DNA of 64,000 nucleotides. It comes from Pelodera strongyloides. Its lineage: Eukaryota; Nematoda; Chromadorea; Rhabditida; Rhabditidae. The translations under genes were made by a program, and so were the position numbers. Numbering within the stretch: position 1 is the first letter of the stretch; every line of letters begins with the position of its first letter. The stretch spans positions 124,001-188,000 of the forward strand of contig JAANDG010000123.1 of NCBI GenBank assembly GCA_036852015.1, in the 5' to 3' direction. The notes beneath the pieces were generated by a model. The model made no database searches and was not told the origin of the DNA. It saw only the letters and a list, made by a program, of their open reading frames with translations. Shown here piece by piece: positions 59,738 to 64,000 of this stretch.

Positions 59738-61242
59738 AGCTAAAAATATATATATAAATACTTTATTGCGTTAAAAAAAAGGCAACAACAAAGCGGGTCG
59801 AGAAAAAAGAAACAAAGAAAAGGAGAATAACAACAAAAACAGCAAAACAAAAACTCAACAATAAACATAACACGAATACACAACAACAACAAAAACGAAC
59901 AGAAATTACGATGAACGAATGTTTCTAATAGACCTCTCATACAAATCTACCAGGTCCATTTTACCTATCCGTTCTTTAAAGGCATCAACAGTGCTCAATT
60001 TTACCAATTCGTCAGGCAACAAGTTCCACATACGAGTAACCCTAGGCTTAAAAAAGTATAAGGACTGATTAGACCGAATAGACTCTTGAAGAAGCGCAAA
60101 GGAGTTACCATTTCTGCGTGACCTGCCATTCATTGTGAACATACCGTATAACATTGGATGTGAATGAAAACCTCGAACAATTTTAAAACACTCAACGAGA
60201 TCAATCATAATACGGCGGTGTTGAAGAGAAGTGAGACCAAAAATTTCAAGGCGTTCGGAATAGGGTAAATCAGTGTACATATCATAATCTACCTTTCTCA
60301 AAGCACGTTTAGTAAAACGACGTTGAACCTTTTCTAATAGATCAATTTCAGCCTTGATATAAGGAGACCAAACAATGGTAGCATACTCTAACAAAGGCCT
60401 ACAAAACGAAATATACGATTTACGGTAAACATCAATACTTGGATGGACAAAAGTACGCAAGACACGATTACAAACTTGAGATGCATTTGAGACTATACGT
60501 TTAATATGGAGTTTAAAGCTGAGATCGGGAGAAAAAAGGACTCCGAGATCACGTACACAATCAGAAACTTTTGGGATGGGCACATTGTTTAAACGGAGAG
60601 GAAAGTCCATAGAACTACCGGTAGCTAGTCGCTGACATTTGGATTCAGAAATAGTCATCTTCCATTTCGTTGCCCAGTTAGCGATGTTGACAAGCTCAGA
60701 TTTGAAATTATTAAAGGCAACGAAAGGTTCTGACTTCAACATAACACGAGAAATTTTCACATCGTCTGCATACATAACAATTGAACTATCACCGAGAGAA
60801 CATTCGTCAATGTCATTAATATAAATTAAGAAAAGTAAAGGTCCTAAAACGCTACCTTGCGGAACGCCACTATGACAAGAATAAATATCAGATAAAGTAC
60901 TACGATACCGAACCTGGAATGTACGATTAGACAAATAAGAACAAATCCAGTTGCACATGAGTTCAGAGACACCGTAATTTCTAAGCTTGTGCAACAGGTA
61001 GCGATGATTTACAACGTCAAAAGCCTTAGCAAAATCAATGTAAACACACTCTACTTGTTCATGAGATTCTTTCGCAGACAACCATTCATGTAAACATAAC
61101 AGAAGTTGTGAAGTTGTACTACGACCCTTAAGGAAACCATATTGATTTAAAGACAAGAAACCATTCAATTGCATGTGACAAGTAAGCCTAGATTTTACAA
61201 CTAACTCAAAGAGCTTACAAAATGATGAAAGTGGGCGTTGTG
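59738..61242 (-). mobile_element. 5'-truncated LINE (Jockey/CR1-like)
   Basis: A minus-strand insertion with an RT ORF, a 3'UTR (59,741-59,905, rich in CAA triplets) and a TATATATA-type terminal tail at about 59,741-59,758. The RT frame starts abruptly near 61,240 (RPLSSFCKLFELVVKS) inside the RT domain, so the endonuclease part is absent. It lies between the right end of the KDZ element and COASY. Confidence 0.85.
59906..61174 (-). CDS. LINE reverse transcriptase, partial ORF (422 aa from first Met)
   Basis: Shows the finger/palm series of non-LTR RTs: YGFLKGRSTTSQLL, VYIDFAKAFDVVNH (first catalytic Asp), SGVPQGSVLGPLLFLIYIND and the catalytic MYADDVKI at about residues 129-136. A thumb and C-terminal region follow (TSLQHRRIMIDLVECFK, MWNLLPDELV). 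The frame is open upstream of the first Met for about 20 codons, then LINE homology stops. No stop or frameshift interrupts the retained part, which suggests a fairly recent but dead-on-arrival insertion. Confidence 0.9.
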   Translation of the reverse strand: MQLNGFLSLNQYGFLKGRSTTSQLLLCLHEWLSAKESHEQVECVYIDFAKAFDVVNHRYLLHKLRNYGVSELMCNWICSYLSNRTFQVRYRSTLSDIYSCHSGVPQGSVLGPLLFLIYINDIDECSLGDSSIVMYADDVKISRVMLKSEPFVAFNNFKSELVNIANWATKWKMTISESKCQRLATGSSMDFPLRLNNVPIPKVSDCVRDLGVLFSPDLSFKLHIKRIVSNASQVCNRVLRTFVHPSIDVYRKSYISFCRPLLEYATIVWSPYIKAEIDLLEKVQRRFTKRALRKVDYDMYTDLPYSERLEIFGLTSLQHRRIMIDLVECFKIVRGFHSHPMLYGMFTMNGRSRRNGNSFALLQESIRSNQSLYFFKPRVTRMWNLLPDELVKLSTVDAFKERIGKMDLVDLYERSIRNIRSS

Positions 61243-61528
61243 TAAATAAAATGACACGAAACTGTTTTGTCCATTTCTGTCCATCTCGAGCGTGCCGTCA
61301 TTATCAGTACAAACCAAGGTAAACACCAAAATCTGACTTCTGTCTCGTATCGCGGCGTTGGAGGCTGATTCAATGCAATTGCCCTCTTCTGAGCCCTCTT
61401 CTGCGCCTTCGTTTTTATTTATGTACTTGGGTTTGTTGATATTCTCTTTTATGTTCACGCTCTACTATTCTCTAATTCTCCAGTAATCAGTACAGTAATC
61501 ATGCCTTTTCCTATTTCAGAATAAAAAC
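61243..61528. other. Short spacer upstream of COASY
   Basis: No exon recognised. A TTTCAG acceptor at about 61,514-61,519, 9 nt before the COASY ATG, marks a 5'UTR intron or spliced-leader site. Confidence 0.5.
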
Positions 61529-64000
61529 ATGAAGGAAACGGGATTGTTAGTTTTGTCTTCTCGCTCGATAAACATAGCCAAGGAACTTCTTAATTCAGCG
61601 ACAAAAACGGTGTCAAGAAAATTGTAAGTTTGCAATTTGTGATTTTCTAGTTTTTGTTTGTATACTAATCTAGCAGTCCCCATTTTGGAGTTTGGAGCTT
61701 ACAAACGTCTGCTCTGCTTACACGCTTGCAGTACGATGTATTGTTATCGGATAATTCGTAATACCGGTCGGTTTTTGAAACACATCGTGGACAACTGAAT
61801 TCTTATGTATTTACGCTAATTTACTCGAATTTAGCTCGTTTTTTTTATTAATTTATGGTCATTTGCATAAGCTGCGTAAGAATGCTGGTGTACTCGAAAT
61901 GTTTCAAAAGCGGGCCGGTGTTTTGCTTTGTTGAACATTTCCAGTTGTGTTGCAGGTATGTTCGCCTGGAACACCCTGGCTTTGAAGCTCTGATACCTCA
62001 ATTGTACCTCTATTCGGCCAGTGTTTGTCCGAACCTTGATGTGAGGATCCTACTTGGGAGTAACATCCCCGCTCATGAAGTTCTTATTGGTACGTGTGTT
62101 TATTTATTTATTTCATCGTTTACCGTAATCGTTGTGGTACTGTGGTACGCTTTCGAATTACTCTAACTCACGAAGCGCTAACATAGTTTGGGTTTTACAG
62201 TAAACTTAAGTGTTGAACGCGATGTGCCAGTAGTTAATACGTATCCTTGATGTGGTTAGATGTTTATAGTAGGAAGATAGAAAAATTTAATTTCTCCAGG
62301 TTCCGAGCAACCAGGAAACGAATTGTTTGTTCCGAAGCCGACGTACAAAGAAATCGTCATGGGAGGCACATTCGATCGTCTACACAATGGTCATAAGGTA
62401 ATATGTTTTCTGCTAGACAGTGGTTAGTCTATTAGTCACGGCGTATTTTTTTTTCTTTGCTCCCGGGTATGAGCTTGAACACTCTTAGTTAGGTGAAAGA
62501 TCCAATGGCTTAATTGTAAGTCGAGATATCTGGAAAGGTGGTGTACTATTCAGCGTGAAAATTTTAAAATGATCTTTGAAAAAAAAATATAATACGAAAA
62601 TTATCTTACACTGTCCTGCATGTTTGCTATTTAGGTTCTCCTATCGAAGGCGATCATTATGGCCGAGGACAAATTACACTGTGGTGTTACGGATATAAAA
62701 ATGATTCAAAGTTAGTGTTTGTTTATTCTCGGCATTCGTGGCACGGATTTACTTTGCGTATCGGTATCTCTGTTAGCGTAATGTGCTTTATGGTGTTTGC
62801 AAGTATGCTGAAAATTTACCGTATTTTGGGACTAAACAAGAATATTTTTTAATTTTCCATATTATACGTATGCAGATTTAGTGTAAAAATAGGGTAGTAT
62901 TGACAGAATCACACCGATTTTTTTGCCATACTTGCAAATCACATTATCTCCCCCCCCTTCCCTACAGCCTGTTTTATCACCCCTTTTTGTACATAAATTT
63001 CGGTCTTATCTTGGATCGTGTAACTTCGCTTTAACTTTCAGAGAAAAACCTCTGGGAGTTAATCAGTCCGGTCGAAGAGCGCCAAAGGGATGTTGAGGAA
63101 TTTGTTGCTGATGTATCTGATGGATTGCTGTAAGTTTTATTATAATTGGGCATTTGGCGCATTCTGTTTATTCTCTGCTTTCCATGTAAAACACTGGCCG
63201 CATATCCGAACTGACGAGGATTATTTAGCATTTGATTATTGTTTAATTGTTTCTAGGAATAAAGGTATAAAACAAAACAATTAAACAGTACTTTTGTTTG
63301 TATTTGTGTGTCAACGTAAGAACACTTCAAAGATCCGGTAAGATTCTCAAGTCGTGGAATGTTACACTATTCAAGAGTTGTGGCAACCGGTAAAATATGA
63401 AATAACGTATTAAATTGTAAGCTTTTTATTATTATTTTTTTCTGATCTTTCCATTTTTTTGTCTTTTGATTATTTACGTTTCAGCTGCAGCACGTTCCCG
63501 ATCTCCGATCCGTTTGGTCCGTCGATTACTATTCCGACCCTTGATGCGATCGTTGTGAGTGCGGAAACACTGAAGGGAGGCGAGGCAGTGAATAGGGAGA
63601 GGAAGGTAGGTTCACACTTTGGGTATCTTTTAGCGTTTTGATTTCAATGCCAAGTTGGCGTTGAGTTTATCTGTGACGGGAAACATCTATGTTTGAAGCG
63701 GTATAACTGCTGGTTTTTTGAAACATATGTTGGATAATATTGTATTTCTATGTAGTGTTAGTGTATGCAAACGACTGCGCGATACTACACCGTGCACCAT
63801 TTTTTATTTTAATAATATTCATTGGCCTATAGGAATGCATTTGTCCAATTTACATTTCAAAATTCGGCCTTATATCGCTTTAGATAATCTCAAGTTGCAT
63901 TGTTGTTTTCATAAACTGGCTTTTTACAGGCTCGCAGCTTGAACCAGTTGGACGTGATAGTGGTAGATCTGTTGGATGATGAGGACCCAATTTTGAAAGA
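61529..64000 (+). CDS. COASY: Bifunctional coenzyme A synthase, N-terminal part (runs off window)
   Basis: Exons 61529-61623, 61956-62089, 62300-62397, 62635-62710, 63042-63129, 63485-63605 and 63930 to the edge join in frame. A moderately conserved N-terminal region is followed by the phosphopantetheine adenylyltransferase domain with its nucleotide-binding motif [12 protein letters not shown] (residues 98-109) and the later [10 protein letters not shown] with NRERK. The enzyme converts 4'-phosphopantetheine plus ATP to dephospho-CoA and, through its C-terminal kinase domain, to CoA. The kinase domain (with its P-loop) lies beyond the window. MITEs occupy intron 1 and the intron after exon 6. 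Confidence 0.92.
61755..61930. mobile_element. MITE family 1 copy
   Basis: Ends GTAATACCGGTCGG and GCGGGCCGGTGTTTTGCTTT with the family core. In COASY intron 1, about 25 bp from the acceptor. Confidence 0.8.
63691..63883. mobile_element. MITE family 2 copy
   Basis: Ends TTTGAAGCGGTATAACTGC and CGGCCTTATATCGCTTTA with inner TTGAAACATA / TACATTTCAA. In a COASY intron. Confidence 0.75.

Overview
This is a eukaryotic, intron-rich window, most likely from a nematode. The evidence for that lineage is a short array of the nematode telomere hexamer TTAGGC (19,355-19,376), short T-rich splice acceptors (TTTTTAG or TTTCAG), acceptor-like TTTCAG sites just upstream of several start codons (possible spliced-leader sites), and secreted cysteine-rich proteins of a nematode-like style. 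No prokaryotic or organellar signal was seen. All gene models were built by hand from splice sites and reading-frame continuity.

Layout, left to right. 0.4-5.6 kb holds two tandem minus-strand paralogues of an unrecognised secreted cysteine-rich protein; the left one is partial. 8.6-11.9 kb is YIPF6 (minus). 13.9-19.5 kb is a syntaxin 7/12-type t-SNARE (minus). 23.8-31.3 kb is the RNA polymerase II CTD phosphatase FCP1/CTDP1 (minus, 18 exons). 32.7-48.2 kb is RBBP6 (minus, about 36 exons: DWNN, zinc knuckle, RING, long charged tail). From 61.5 kb to the window edge is the 5' part of bifunctional CoA synthase COASY (plus). These are conserved housekeeping genes of membrane traffic, transcription/mRNA processing and CoA synthesis. 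Four are co-oriented but too far apart to look like a tight operon.

Between RBBP6 and COASY lies the most interesting object: about 10.7 kb (48,883-59,577) bounded by inverted repeats of at least 90-150 bp. It encodes, in the same direction, an HMG-box protein with an unfamiliar N-terminal part (49.4-53.0 kb) and a KDZ-type (Kyakuja-Dileera-Zisupton) transposase with an intact seven-exon frame and a plausible D-D-E triad (54.1-58.9 kb). I read this as a large two-gene KDZ DNA transposon. No target-site duplication is visible. Inside the HMG-box gene, a 196-bp exon-plus-intron unit is tandemly repeated and one copy carries a 1-nt frameshift.

The rest of the window is dense in non-autonomous inverted-repeat elements (MITEs). 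Three families start TTAAAG, two start GAGGCC(A/G)TATTCACCA, and there are several singletons; many sit in introns. A 5'-truncated LINE with a reverse transcriptase ORF (59.74-61.24 kb), an older LINE 3' fragment (6.3-7.6 kb), minisatellites, microsatellites and an A/C homopolymer block account for most of the remainder.
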